Positions 24,622-33,212 are shown, numbered from the stretch's first letter. The stretch is 43,735 nt of DNA from Alistipes sp. (GCA_017532885.1 JAFXIS010000013.1:1-43735), one strand, 5' to 3'. Translations and numbers: made by a program. Notes: generated by a model from the sequence alone, not told the origin.

Positions 24622-25431
24622 ATGCAGAAGATTGCAATTCAGGGATATGAGGGGTGTTTCCACCACATTGCTGCAATAGATTACTTCGGTCGCGATATCG
24701 AGATTCTGCCATGCGACACATTCCGCGAGGTAGCAACAGCCGTAAAACGCGGCGAGGCAGACATGGGACTCATGGCAATAGAAAATTCTATCGCCGGCTC
24801 GATAATCCCCAATTACAGCATTCTGCAAGACGAGAATCTGCAAGTTGCAGGCGAGGTTTATCAGCCCATCAAGCAGAACCTTATGGTCTTGCCCGATGTG
24901 GAATTGGAGGATATCCAAGAGGTGGAATCCCACTCTATGGCTCTGCTGCAATGTGTTGATTATTTGGATGCGCACAATTGGAAACTTATCGAGTCGGAGG
25001 ATACAGCCCTCAGCGCCAAGCATATTGCCGAAAAGGGCTTACGCCATACTGCAGCTATCGCGAGTGAACTCGCAGCCGAGATGTATGGACTAAAGATTAT
25101 TGCTCCCGAAATCAACACCATAAAGAGCAACTATACCCGTTTTATGGTTTTGAAACGCTACGACCACGACATCTCGCCCGATGCAAATAAGGCCTCGTTA
25201 TACTTCAAGACCAATCATGCCGAAGGCTCTCTACTAAAGGCTTTGAGTACACTCTATGGCATAAACCTCTCGAAGTTGCAATCATATCCCATACCGAGTG
25301 AGCCGTGGCACTATCTGTTCCATATCGATTTGGAGTTTTCATGCTTGGATGACTATATTCGTAACCTAAACAGCCTGCATGAGGCTACCGAGGAGATACA
25401 TGTTTATGGCGTCTACCGCAGTGGGAAGTAG
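24622..25431 (+). CDS. pheA: Prephenate dehydratase with ACT domain
   Basis: Converts prephenate to phenylpyruvate for phenylalanine synthesis. The start at 24622 (MQKIAIQGYEGCFHHIAAID) gives the conserved strand IAIQGYEGCFHH; an upstream TTG at 24598 lies within the attenuator region and is unlikely. The catalytic domain has DMGLMAIENSIAGSI and the signature with Thr-Arg-Phe (KSNYTRFMVL, about residue 180). A C-terminal ACT domain (ASLYFKTNHAEGSLLKALS, LQSYPIPSEPWHYLFHID) is the usual Phe-binding feedback module. It is monofunctional: there is no chorismate mutase here, that activity being fused to the DAHP synthase at the end of the operon. It is the first structural gene after the attenuator. 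Confidence 0.95.
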   Translation: MQKIAIQGYEGCFHHIAAIDYFGRDIEILPCDTFREVATAVKRGEADMGLMAIENSIAGSIIPNYSILQDENLQVAGEVYQPIKQNLMVLPDVELEDIQEVESHSMALLQCVDYLDAHNWKLIESEDTALSAKHIAEKGLRHTAAIASELAAEMYGLKIIAPEINTIKSNYTRFMVLKRYDHDISPDANKASLYFKTNHAEGSLLKALSTLYGINLSKLQSYPIPSEPWHYLFHIDLEFSCLDDYIRNLNSLHEATEEIHVYGVYRSGK

Positions 25432-25546
25432 AGGAAAGAGAAAATAGAACTCGAACGAGAGAGCGAGAAAAAAATCTATAAATCGAGAAATAGGATAAAG
25501 AGATAACAAATACGATAGAATTAACAAATTAAAACTTTTACACACT
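25432..25546 (+). other. Purine-rich intercistronic spacer
   Basis: A 115-nt gap between pheA and the aminotransferase gene, strongly purine-rich on the coding strand, with a small CTCG-AA-CGAG hairpin. No ORF or clear promoter is seen. Confidence 0.5.
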
Positions 25547-26725
25547 ATGGCAAGAGTAGAAATTGCTCCTTCACATCGCATGGATTGCATCAAGGAGTAT
25601 TACTTTTCAAAGAAGAATCGCGAAATCGCAGAACTGCGCAAGGCTGGTCGTGATATTATCAGTTTGGGTATCGGAAGCCCCGATATGCCACCTGCCGAGG
25701 CTGTCATCAACCGTCTGAGCAAGGAGGCACAGCGCCCCGACACACATGCATATCAACCCTACAATGGTAGCGAACTTCTCCGCGAGGCATATGCTGCTTG
25801 GTATGAAAAATGGTATAATGTAAAGCTCAACCCCAAGAATGAGGTGTTGCCTTTGCTTGGCTCCAAGGAGGGTATCATGCACATCTGCATGGCATTTTTG
25901 GATGCAGGAGATAAGGTTTTGGTGCCAAATCCCGGCTACCCAACATACCGCGCAGCCGTAACTTTGGCAGGCGGCGAGGTCGTGGAGTATCGCTTGAATG
26001 CAGCAAACGGCTTCTATCCCGATTTTGAGGAGATTGAGAAGGAGGATTTGAGCCGCGTGAAATTGATGTTCGTAAACTACCCCAACATGCCTACGGGAAC
26101 TCATCCAACGGTTGAGTTGTTCGAGAAGTTGGTAGCTTTTGCCGGCAAGCACAACATCCTTTTGGTCCACGATAACCCATACAGCTTCGTGCGCAACAAC
26201 CTCCAGCTCAGCATTCTTTCGATTCCCGGAGCTTGGGATGTAGCCATCGAGATGAACTCTACAAGTAAGGGCCACTCTATGGCCGGCTGGCGAGTAGGTG
26301 TTGTGGCGGGTCGTGCCGATATTTTGAGCGACATCCTCCGCTTTAAGTCTAATATGGACTCAGGTATGTTCTACCCCGTACAAGCGGCAGCTGCCGAGGC
26401 TTTGGCTTTGGGAAATGAGTGGTTTGACGAGCTAAATGCCACATATTACGCTCGTGAGGCGCGTGGCTACGAGCTTTTGGATGCCCTGGGATGTAACTAC
26501 GCAAAGGGGCAAGCAGGTCTGTTCGTATGGGCTGCTATGCCTGAGGATTTCGAGGGCGACTGCTTCGCATTCTCGGATAAGGTACTCAACGAATGCGATG
26601 TATTCGTAACTCCGGGCGGAATATTCGGTAGCGAAGGAGAGAAATATATCCGTATCTCGCTTTGTATGCCTGAAGAGCGTTTGGCGGAGGCTGCCGAGCG
26701 CGTAAAGAGTCGATTTGTAAAGTAA
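25547..26725 (+). CDS. Class I/II PLP-dependent aminotransferase, likely aromatic
   Basis: A fold-type I aminotransferase, 392 aa. The PLP Lys is in MNSTSKGHSMAGWRVGVVAG (about residue 241). Other family marks are SLGIGSPDMPPAEAV, the substrate-domain AYQPYNGSELLREAYAAWY, VPNPGYPTYRAAVTLAGGE, NYPNMPTGTHP (the usual NPNNPTG, altered) and the terminal Arg region YIRISLCMPEERL. Given its place between pheA and tyrA, transamination of phenylpyruvate and 4-hydroxyphenylpyruvate is the likely role. By sequence alone, an LL-diaminopimelate or broad-specificity aminotransferase is also possible. Confidence 0.9.
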   Translation: MARVEIAPSHRMDCIKEYYFSKKNREIAELRKAGRDIISLGIGSPDMPPAEAVINRLSKEAQRPDTHAYQPYNGSELLREAYAAWYEKWYNVKLNPKNEVLPLLGSKEGIMHICMAFLDAGDKVLVPNPGYPTYRAAVTLAGGEVVEYRLNAANGFYPDFEEIEKEDLSRVKLMFVNYPNMPTGTHPTVELFEKLVAFAGKHNILLVHDNPYSFVRNNLQLSILSIPGAWDVAIEMNSTSKGHSMAGWRVGVVAGRADILSDILRFKSNMDSGMFYPVQAAAAEALALGNEWFDELNATYYAREARGYELLDALGCNYAKGQAGLFVWAAMPEDFEGDCFAFSDKVLNECDVFVTPGGIFGSEGEKYIRISLCMPEERLAEAAERVKSRFVK

Positions 26726-26738
26726 TAATTCACATCGA

Positions 26739-27581
26739 ATGAATGCAACTGTTATAGGTCTGGGACTTATCGGAGGTTCACTTGCATTGAGCCTCAAGGA
26801 TAATGGCCTATGTGAGCGCGTTATAGGCGTAGATCGCTCGGAGAGCAACGCCCGTAAAGCTCTCGAATTGGGGTTGGTAGATGCCGTTGCTACGCTTGAC
26901 GAGGCACTTGAGCAGAGTGGGCTGATAGTTCTCGCAACACCTGTGGATGTAATACCCGCATTGGCAATAAAAATCCTTAATCGCATACGCCCCGACCAAA
27001 TTTTAATGGATATGGGCTCCACCAAACAAGAACTCTGTGAGATGGTGATGATGCACCCCAACCGAGGTCGTTTGGTAGCGACACACCCCATGTGGGGTAC
27101 CGAAAATAGCGGTCCTGAAGCTGCCGAGCACAACGCCTTCAAAGGTAGAACAGTAGTTATCTGCGAGCGCGAAGCTACGGATAAAGATGCTTTGGAGTTC
27201 GTCGAGAAGCTTTACCACACGCTCAGCATGCCCATTCGTTATATGTCGGCAGAGGAGCAGGACACCCACTGTGCTTATGTGTCACATATCTCGCACATCA
27301 CATCCTTCGCACTTGCCCTTACGGTCTTGGAGAAGGAGCGCGAGGAGGAGCATATTTTCGACCTTGCAGGTGGAGGTTTCGAGAGTACGGTGCGCCTTGC
27401 AAAGAGTCTTCCGCAGACTTGGGCACCCATATTTTTGGGCAATAAATACAATGTGCTGGATGTTCTTCGCGAGCATATTCATCAGTTGCAGATTCTGCGT
27501 CGCATGATTGAACGCGACGACAAAGAGGGATTGATTGAGGCAATGCAAAAAGCCAACAAAATCCGCGAGATATTGAAATAA
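26739..27581 (+). CDS. tyrA: Prephenate dehydrogenase
   Basis: Oxidative decarboxylation of prephenate to 4-hydroxyphenylpyruvate, for tyrosine. The N-terminal Rossmann motif VIGLGLIGGSLALSLK binds NAD(P)+, followed by RVIGVDRSESNARKALELG and a VLATPVDVIPALA strand. The catalytic domain has TKQELCE, ATHPMWGTENSGPEAAEHNAF with the conserved His-Pro-Met, and the substrate-binding region QDTHCAYVSHISHITSFAL with its conserved His residues. The length of 280 aa is that of a monofunctional enzyme without a C-terminal ACT domain, so tyrosine feedback is likely to act elsewhere, for example through the attenuator. It is 13 nt after the aminotransferase gene. Confidence 0.94.
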   Translation: MNATVIGLGLIGGSLALSLKDNGLCERVIGVDRSESNARKALELGLVDAVATLDEALEQSGLIVLATPVDVIPALAIKILNRIRPDQILMDMGSTKQELCEMVMMHPNRGRLVATHPMWGTENSGPEAAEHNAFKGRTVVICEREATDKDALEFVEKLYHTLSMPIRYMSAEEQDTHCAYVSHISHITSFALALTVLEKEREEEHIFDLAGGGFESTVRLAKSLPQTWAPIFLGNKYNVLDVLREHIHQLQILRRMIERDDKEGLIEAMQKANKIREILK

Positions 27582-27630
27582 CACACGCTGCCGAGGGAAT
27601 TGGCAGTGCAAACTTAAGGCTATTAGAATT

Positions 27631-28704
27631 ATGGAAAAGTTCAAACTTGGGGCAAAGCGCCCACTTATCATAGCAGGTCCTTGTAGTGCCGAGACAAGGG
27701 AGCAAACCATAGAAACCGCCATGGCGCTTGCTCGCTCAGGTCGTGTCGATGTAATTCGCGCCGGCGTATGGAAACCCCGTACCAACCCCGGAACTTTCGA
27801 GGGTATAGGTGAGATAGGCTTGGAGTGGCTGAACGAGGTTAAGCAGGCAACAGGTCTGCCAATTGCTGTGGAGGTCGCCAATCGTTCGCATGTCGAGATT
27901 GCACTCAAGCATGGCGTAGATTTGCTATGGATTGGAGCCCGCACCACCGTTTCGCCTTTTGCCGTTCAGGAGATTGCCGAGAGCTTGCACGACAATAAAG
28001 ATGTCGCTATACTTATCAAGAACCCGATGACGCCCGATATCGGACTTTGGGCAGGTGCCGTAAATCGCCTTATAAACGAGGGTGTACCCATCGAAAATAT
28101 CGGCTTGATACATCGAGGTTTCTCATACTTCGGACATAGTAAATACCGCAACCCGCCTATGTGGCACATGATTTTCGAGATGCGCAGCCGTTTCCCCGAT
28201 ATGATGATGATTTGCGACCCGTCGCACATCTGCGGTTGCCGACCTCTACTCTACGGCATTGCCCAGCAAGCTGCCGATTTGTGCTACGACGGACTCATTA
28301 TCGAGAGCCACTGCTCACCCGACAAGGCGTGGAGTGATGCTTCACAGCAGGTTACACCCGAGGACTGCATCACCATGATTGACAATGTGATGTGGCGTGC
28401 CAAGAGTGCGAGCGACCCCGAATTTAACAGCGAGCTGAACATCTGTCGCCAGCAGATTGACCAGATTGACTCGGAACTCTTCGAACTCTTGAGTGAGCGT
28501 ATGCGCACCGCCGAGAAGATTGGTAAAATCAAGAAGGCAAACAATGTCGCCATCTTGCAGAGCAACCGCTGGGAGGATATCTGCCGTCGAATGTTGTCGA
28601 TGACTCGCGGCATGGGTCTTAGCGAAGATTTTGTTCGCACCGTTTTGGAGGCTATCCACCTGGAGAGTATCGCCCGCCAAAACGAGGTTATGAATAATCA
28701 GTAA
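27631..28704 (+). CDS. Bifunctional DAHP synthase / chorismate mutase
   Basis: Joins the first step of the shikimate pathway (PEP plus erythrose 4-phosphate to DAHP) to chorismate to prephenate conversion. Residues about 1-255 form a type I-beta (KDO8P synthase-like) DAHP synthase: PLIIAGPCSAETREQT, RAGVWKPRTNPGTFEGIG, LLWIGARTTVSPFAVQEIAE, VLIKNPMTPDI-like AILIKNPMTPD, and MMMICDPSHICGCR. Residues about 265-357 are a chorismate mutase type II helical domain: CRQQIDQIDSELFELLSERM, AEKIGKIKKANN, ILQSNRWEDICRRM. This fusion order is known in Bacteroidota and allows control of the synthase by prephenate. Last gene of the operon. Confidence 0.95.
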   Translation: MEKFKLGAKRPLIIAGPCSAETREQTIETAMALARSGRVDVIRAGVWKPRTNPGTFEGIGEIGLEWLNEVKQATGLPIAVEVANRSHVEIALKHGVDLLWIGARTTVSPFAVQEIAESLHDNKDVAILIKNPMTPDIGLWAGAVNRLINEGVPIENIGLIHRGFSYFGHSKYRNPPMWHMIFEMRSRFPDMMMICDPSHICGCRPLLYGIAQQAADLCYDGLIIESHCSPDKAWSDASQQVTPEDCITMIDNVMWRAKSASDPEFNSELNICRQQIDQIDSELFELLSERMRTAEKIGKIKKANNVAILQSNRWEDICRRMLSMTRGMGLSEDFVRTVLEAIHLESIARQNEVMNNQ

Positions 28705-28723
28705 GCGAATAAAATCCCTAAAC

Positions 28724-28754
28724 AAAGAGCCGATTTCGTTGAAATCGGCTCTTT
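28724..28754 (+). terminator. Terminator of the aromatic amino acid operon
   Basis: AAAGAGCCGATTTC, loop GTT, GAAATCGGCTCTTT: a perfect 14-bp stem ending in Ts, 20 nt after the stop codon. Confidence 0.85.
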
Positions 28755-28812
28755 CTGCATATTTAATCTTCATTACAAGCTTCAACCAATGGTGTAGATT
28801 GAAAAAAAACAC

Positions 28813-28820
28813 TAACTTTG
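28813..28820 (+). promoter_or_regulatory. Candidate -7 box for the hydrolase-MurF-Ddl operon
   Basis: TAACTTTG fits TAnnTTTG and ends 13 nt before the ATG at 28834. A matching TTTG element is not obvious upstream. It excludes the GTG at 28822 as a useful start. Confidence 0.5.
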
Positions 28821-28833
28821 TGTGATTATAGGC

Positions 28834-29616
28834 ATGGATAAATTTTTCACATACGAAGGAGTGAATCTGCACTACACCGATCGAGGCGCAGGGCAGGCGG
28901 TTGTGCTACTGCATGGCTGGGGCTGCGACTGCAATATCTTCGGGGCGGCAAAGGCGTGGGCGGAGGAGCATTTCCGTACCATTGCTGTCGATTTTGCCGG
29001 TTTTGGCCAGAGCGACGAGCCCAAAGAGGTGTGGGGCGTGGAGGAGTATACCCGCTCGATTGAAGCGCTCTTAAAACACGAAGCCATAGAGAATCCCATC
29101 CTGATAGGCCACTCGTTCGGTGGGCGCGTGTCGATAGTTTTTGCGTCGCGCAACAAGGTACGCAAAATCATCCTTACCGATGCGGCAGGAGTAAAACCCA
29201 AGCGCAGCCTACGATATTATGTGAAGGTATACTCATTCAAGGCGATGAAACGCCTTGCGCCGCTATTCTTGGGTAAAAAGCGCGCGCAGGAATTTATCGA
29301 CCAGCGTCGCGCAAAGAGTGGCTCTTCGGATTACAACAACGTCTCGCCCATGATGCGGACCATATTATCGAAGGTTGTGAATGAAGATTTATGCCATCTG
29401 ATGCCCAAAATCAATGCTCCAACACTGCTGTTTTGGGGCGAAAACGACACCGCGACACCACTCAGCGATGCCAAACGCATGGAGAAGTTGATTCCCGATG
29501 CAGGACTGGTTACGGTAGCGGGTGCAGGACACTTCGCATTTTTGGAAAATATGCCGCTGTTTCTGAGAGTCTTGGAGAGTTTTTTGAATAAAGAGATGAG
29601 TAAAATTCAAAAGTAG
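28834..29616 (+). CDS. Alpha/beta hydrolase
   Basis: A 260-residue alpha/beta-fold hydrolase. The start MDKFFTYEGVNLHYTDRGAG is set by the -7 box; the GTG at 28822 is too close to it. The oxyanion strand LLHGWGCDCNIFG, the nucleophile elbow LIGHSFGGRVS (Ser), the acid in LFWGENDTATPL and the catalytic His in VAGAGHFAFLE are all present, so it should be active. No signal peptide is seen, and the substrate cannot be inferred. It leads a tight operon: the MurF-like gene starts 1 nt after its stop codon, suggesting a role in wall precursor chemistry, for instance an esterase or amidase on a modified stem peptide, which is speculation. Confidence 0.9.
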   Translation: MDKFFTYEGVNLHYTDRGAGQAVVLLHGWGCDCNIFGAAKAWAEEHFRTIAVDFAGFGQSDEPKEVWGVEEYTRSIEALLKHEAIENPILIGHSFGGRVSIVFASRNKVRKIILTDAAGVKPKRSLRYYVKVYSFKAMKRLAPLFLGKKRAQEFIDQRRAKSGSSDYNNVSPMMRTILSKVVNEDLCHLMPKINAPTLLFWGENDTATPLSDAKRMEKLIPDAGLVTVAGAGHFAFLENMPLFLRVLESFLNKEMSKIQK

Positions 29617-29617
29617 A

Positions 29618-31183
29618 ATGTTGATAGAAAATATTATATTCTGGCCGATGTATGCCCTGCTATGGGCTGCCGTAGTGCGCTACGATGTGCATATGTTCCA
29701 GCTTAACTCTTACCGCGTGGAGCGTTACGCGCGTTGGTTTGGAGGCGGAAACAAGCATATCCGCAGCCTGATAATTCTCGCGTTGGCCGTGGTAGGATTT
29801 TTTGCAAATTCGAAGTTCCTACCCTTCTCGGCAATCTTTATGCTGGTGTTGGCGTGCAGGGAGTTTTCTTCAAAATATAAGACTCCGATTGTCTACACCA
29901 TGCGTGTAAAGCGACTGCTGCTAACGGCATTACTTCTAACCGCTGCGGTGTTATATGCCACATGGGTATTACTACCTAAATATCTCGCTTGCGTGGCTCT
30001 GCTATTGTTGGTCATGCCGATTTTAATGCTCCTGGCTAACCTTATAAACAAACCTATCGAAGCGGCTATTTCGCGTTGGTACTATAACGATGCGAAACGC
30101 ATTTTGCGCTCAATGCCCGACCTTACGATTATCGGTATTACGGGCAGTTTCGGCAAGACCTCAACAAAAAATTACCTCTACCGCATACTCTCGGAACGAT
30201 ATAATGTGCTGATGACACCCGGAAATTTCAATACCACTTTGGGTGTCGTAAGGACCGTGCGTGAGCAGTTGAAACCCTATCATCAAATCTTCATTGTCGA
30301 GATGGGCGCAAAGCAGACTGGCGACATAAAGGAGATTTGCGACCTGGTACACCCCACGATAGGTATCGTAACGGCGGTTGGCGAAATGCACCTCGAGACA
30401 TTCCACTCGGTGGATAATATCTTCGCAACGAAGTTTGAGTTGATAGATGCCCTGCCCACAAATGGTATGGGCGTGATAAACCTTGATTCGGAGCATATAG
30501 CATCACGCATTGCTCATTATCACAGCCCCACAAACCTCATATCGTATGGCGTACACAATCACGATGCGGAGTATCGTTCGGTAAATATCGCCTACGCCTC
30601 AACGCAAACATCGTTCGATGTTGATTGTCGAGGAGATATCCGCGAGGGATATGCTACACGCTTGGCGGGTCGAGGAAACCTACTAAATCTGTTGGCTGCC
30701 GTTGCCGTTGCCGATAAGCTGCAAGTTCCGGAGTCGTTGCAGAAGCGTGCGATACGCCAAATCGAGCAGATAGAGCATCGCCTGAGCATAAAACGCGCCG
30801 AGGGAGGAGTCACAATCCTCGATGACGCCTACAACTCCAATCCCGCGGGAGCGGAAATGGCATTGGAGGTATTGCGCCACTTCGAGCGTAAGGAGCAGGC
30901 GCAGCGCATCGTCGTAACTCCCGGGTTTGTCGAGTTGGGCGAGAGGCAAGAGGCTCTAAACCGCGAACTTGGTCGCCAAATTGCCGAGGCGTGCGATGTT
31001 GCGATTGTTGTAAACCGCACAAATCGTGAAGCTCTGCTTGCAGGTCTACGCGACAAAGATTTTAACGAAAAGCAACTTATTATCGCCGATACATTAAATG
31101 AGGCTTTAGCACATTTACGACAGATATTGCGTGCCGGAGATATCGTTCTCTACGAGAATGACCTACCCGACTCGTTCAAATAG
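29618..31183 (+). CDS. Membrane-anchored MurF-like Mur ligase
   Basis: An ATP-dependent Mur ligase, most like MurF, which adds a D-Ala-D-Ala-type dipeptide to the UDP-MurNAc tripeptide. Residues about 1-150 form a membrane region not present in classic MurF: IIFWPMYALLWAAVV, IILALAVVGFFANSKFLPFSAIFML, and LLLTALLLTAAVLYATWVLL with YLACVALLLLVMPILMLLANLI. The P-loop is IIGITGSFGKTSTKNYL (about residue 179), followed by TPGNFNTTLGVV, IVEMGAKQTGDIKEI, and the C-terminal domain with DDAYNSNPAGAEMAL and VTPGFVELGE. At 521 aa it is about 70 longer than MurF. Whether a standard murF exists elsewhere decides if this is the main enzyme or an alternative. Confidence 0.88.
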   Translation: MLIENIIFWPMYALLWAAVVRYDVHMFQLNSYRVERYARWFGGGNKHIRSLIILALAVVGFFANSKFLPFSAIFMLVLACREFSSKYKTPIVYTMRVKRLLLTALLLTAAVLYATWVLLPKYLACVALLLLVMPILMLLANLINKPIEAAISRWYYNDAKRILRSMPDLTIIGITGSFGKTSTKNYLYRILSERYNVLMTPGNFNTTLGVVRTVREQLKPYHQIFIVEMGAKQTGDIKEICDLVHPTIGIVTAVGEMHLETFHSVDNIFATKFELIDALPTNGMGVINLDSEHIASRIAHYHSPTNLISYGVHNHDAEYRSVNIAYASTQTSFDVDCRGDIREGYATRLAGRGNLLNLLAAVAVADKLQVPESLQKRAIRQIEQIEHRLSIKRAEGGVTILDDAYNSNPAGAEMALEVLRHFERKEQAQRIVVTPGFVELGERQEALNRELGRQIAEACDVAIVVNRTNREALLAGLRDKDFNEKQLIIADTLNEALAHLRQILRAGDIVLYENDLPDSFK

Positions 31184-31232
31184 CCACGCAAAGAGCCATT
31201 CACATAGTAATAAACGAAAAACCAATATAGAA

Positions 31233-32489
31233 ATGAAGAGCAAAATCAATGTAGGAGTAATCTTTGGCGGTCGTTCAGTTGAGAACGAGATTTCGGTACT
31301 GACCGCCATACAGGCCATAAACGCTATCGACACAGAGAAATATAGCGTAACTCCCATATATATTTCAAAACAGGGCCGCTGGTATACGGGCAAAGCCTTG
31401 ACCGATAGCAGCAACTATCGCCATATGGACAGTTTATTGGCATCGTGTGATGAGGTATATCTACGCCCCACATATGGTGACAACAATCTCTATAAGGTAA
31501 ACAAGCCGTTAATCAGCTACTTCAAGCAGATGTTCAACATTAGTAAAGATGAGATCGCCGCAACACTCGATGTCATCTTGCCTGCCCTGCACGGTACAAA
31601 CTGCGAGGACGGCTCATTCCAGGGCGTGATTGAGATGACCGGAATACCTTACGCAGGCTGTAATGTGCTGGCTTCGGCTAACGGTATGGACAAAATCACG
31701 ATGAAGATGATTCTCAAGGAGAGCGGTATCCCCGTCATCGACTACACATGGTTCTGCGACAAGGAGTGGTACGACAACCAGACGGCCGTAGCCGAAAAGG
31801 TTGAGGCGAAGTTGGGTTACCCCGTCATTGTAAAGCCTGCCGACTCGGGCTCGAGCGTAGGCATTACGGCCGTACACAACCGCGAGGAGTTGATTGAGGC
31901 AGTGGATAACGCCGCGTCCTACTCGAAGCGTATCATCGTAGAGCATCTTGTGTCGCAACTCAAGGAGATTAACTGCTCGGTTTTGGGCAACTACTACGAC
32001 TGCGAGGCTTCGGTTTGTGAGGCTCCTATCCGTAGCAGTGAGATTTTGAGTTATGCCGACAAATATCTGGGTGGCGCAGCGAAAGGCGGCGCAAAGGGTG
32101 GCGCAAAGCAGTCACAGGGTATGCGCTCTACACTGCGCGAAATTCCTGCCAACCTGCCCCAAGCGACTACCGACTTTATCCGTCGCACAGCTGTTGAGAC
32201 CTTCAAGGCCCTAAACTGCGATGGTGTATCGCGTATCGACTTTATGATTGACGAGGCCGACGGCAAGATTTATGTCAATGAGATTAACACCATCCCCGGC
32301 TCGTTGTCATTCTATTTGTGGGAGGCTTCGGGCGTATCATTCCCCGAACTTGTGCAGCGCCTTATCGACATCGCCTTCCAGCGTAAGCGCGACTCTTCGA
32401 CCAAGGTGACAAGCTACAAGGAAAATATCTTTAACTATACCGTTTCGGGCGCCAAAGGAGCAAAGGGTGCCAAAGGCGGTAAATTTTAA
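31233..32489 (+). CDS. ddl: D-alanine-D-alanine ligase family protein with omega-loop insertion
   Basis: ATP-grasp ligase that joins two D-amino or hydroxy acids for the stem-peptide terminus. The start at 31233 (MKSKINVGVIFGGRSVENEI) is chosen over a longer frame from 31131 that overlaps the MurF-like gene. Motifs: GGRSVENEIS, LPALHGTNCEDGSFQGVIEM, VIVKPADSGSSVGIT (with the catalytic Ser pair region), the omega-loop Tyr in YADKYLGG, RIDFMIDEADGKIYVNEINTIPGSLSFYLWE. Directly after KYL lies a repetitive insertion (GGAAKGGAKGGAKQSQG), and the C-terminus ends in another Gly/Ala/Lys tract (SGAKGAKGAKGGKF). At 418 aa it is longer than the common 300-370. NTIPGSLSFYLWE, unlike the usual NTxPGMT, marks a distinct Ddl branch. 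Confidence 0.9.
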   Translation: MKSKINVGVIFGGRSVENEISVLTAIQAINAIDTEKYSVTPIYISKQGRWYTGKALTDSSNYRHMDSLLASCDEVYLRPTYGDNNLYKVNKPLISYFKQMFNISKDEIAATLDVILPALHGTNCEDGSFQGVIEMTGIPYAGCNVLASANGMDKITMKMILKESGIPVIDYTWFCDKEWYDNQTAVAEKVEAKLGYPVIVKPADSGSSVGITAVHNREELIEAVDNAASYSKRIIVEHLVSQLKEINCSVLGNYYDCEASVCEAPIRSSEILSYADKYLGGAAKGGAKGGAKQSQGMRSTLREIPANLPQATTDFIRRTAVETFKALNCDGVSRIDFMIDEADGKIYVNEINTIPGSLSFYLWEASGVSFPELVQRLIDIAFQRKRDSSTKVTSYKENIFNYTVSGAKGAKGAKGGKF

Positions 32490-32502
32490 CACTATTAAGA
32501 GT

Positions 32503-33123
32503 ATGAAACGAGCCTTATTACTTATCGCACTTGCACTTTTCTCGCTGCAAGCCTCGGCGCAAATACGCACCAAGGTTGCTCCGACCTTCAAGTTCGGAGT
32601 CAAGGCGGGAGTAAACTACCACTCGAACGACTTTATAGGCGAGGAGTTCTCTTTTTACGACATCAAGCCCGGCACGGGATTCGTGGCGGGTCTTCAGGCA
32701 GACCTCAAGTGGCGTCGATTTGGCGTTCACCCCGAGTTGCTATACTCATATATCGCCATGGAGAGTGAAGTGCCACTCGCTATACATAAATCAAATGTCA
32801 AGGTGAGTAAAATCGACCTCCCCGTATTGCTGGAGTATGAGGTGCTGGGATTTTTGACTTTCCAGGCAGGCCCCACCTTCGCGCTCTACACCGCCACGGG
32901 AGGCGAATGCACCGTTTGGGATGATGCCAAGAATGCCATTACGGCGAAGTGGGATTTCCGACGCCCACCCGTAGGTATTGCTGCAGGAGCCGATGTTCGC
33001 ATCTGGAAATTTAATGCCGCAGCGCGCTACTACAAATACTTCGGCAAGGGCGAGTTCGACGGCGTCGCCTCGGGCAAAAGCTAGATGAAGGGCTTTCAGT
33101 TCTCGCTCGGATATTATTTCTAA
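32503..33123 (+). pseudogene. Small outer-membrane beta-barrel gene interrupted by in-frame TAG
   Basis: A PorT-like (outer-membrane beta-barrel) protein: signal peptide MKRALLLIALALFSLQASAQ, start at 32503 rather than the ATG at 32467 inside ddl. The barrel strands include FGVKAGVNYHSNDF, FVAGLQADLKWRRFGVHPELLYSYI, FLTFQAGPTFALYT, and AAGADVRIWKFNAAARYYKYFG. The open frame stops at TAG (33082-33084) after 193 residues, and the same frame continues for 12 codons to TAA at 33121, encoding MKGFQFSLGYYF. That end is just what the final strand of such a barrel should be, ending in Phe. So a single base change (or sequencing error) probably truncated the last strand, or the TAG is read through. 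It is 13 nt after ddl, in the same operon. Confidence 0.8.
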
Positions 33124-33156
33124 AAAAGATTTTATATATTTGTAATAAATATATAA

Positions 33157-33198
33157 TGGGTCGTTCCAATAAGTTTTGGAGCGACCCATCATCATTTT
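33157..33198 (+). terminator. Terminator of the hydrolase-MurF-Ddl operon
   Basis: TGGGTCGTTCCA (33157-33168), 8-nt loop, TGGAGCGACCCA (33177-33188): a 12-bp stem with one G-U pair, followed after a few bases by TTTTT. Confidence 0.8.
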
Positions 33199-33212
33199 TG
33201 CTCTTTGCTCTT
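33197..33212 (+). repeat. Dispersed CTCTTTG-type repeat, copy 1
   Basis: TTTGCTCTTTGCTCTT occurs here and again at 43301-43316, in both cases in a non-coding gap. The rest of this gap, to 33306, is a mix of CTCTTTT-type and GC-rich short repeats with no gene. Confidence 0.6.

Noticed and set aside
31131..31232. Longer start for the Ddl gene at 31131
   Set aside because: It overlaps the MurF-like gene by about 50 nt and adds a Ser/His/Arg-rich stretch not typical of Ddl; the ATG at 31233 gives the conserved start.
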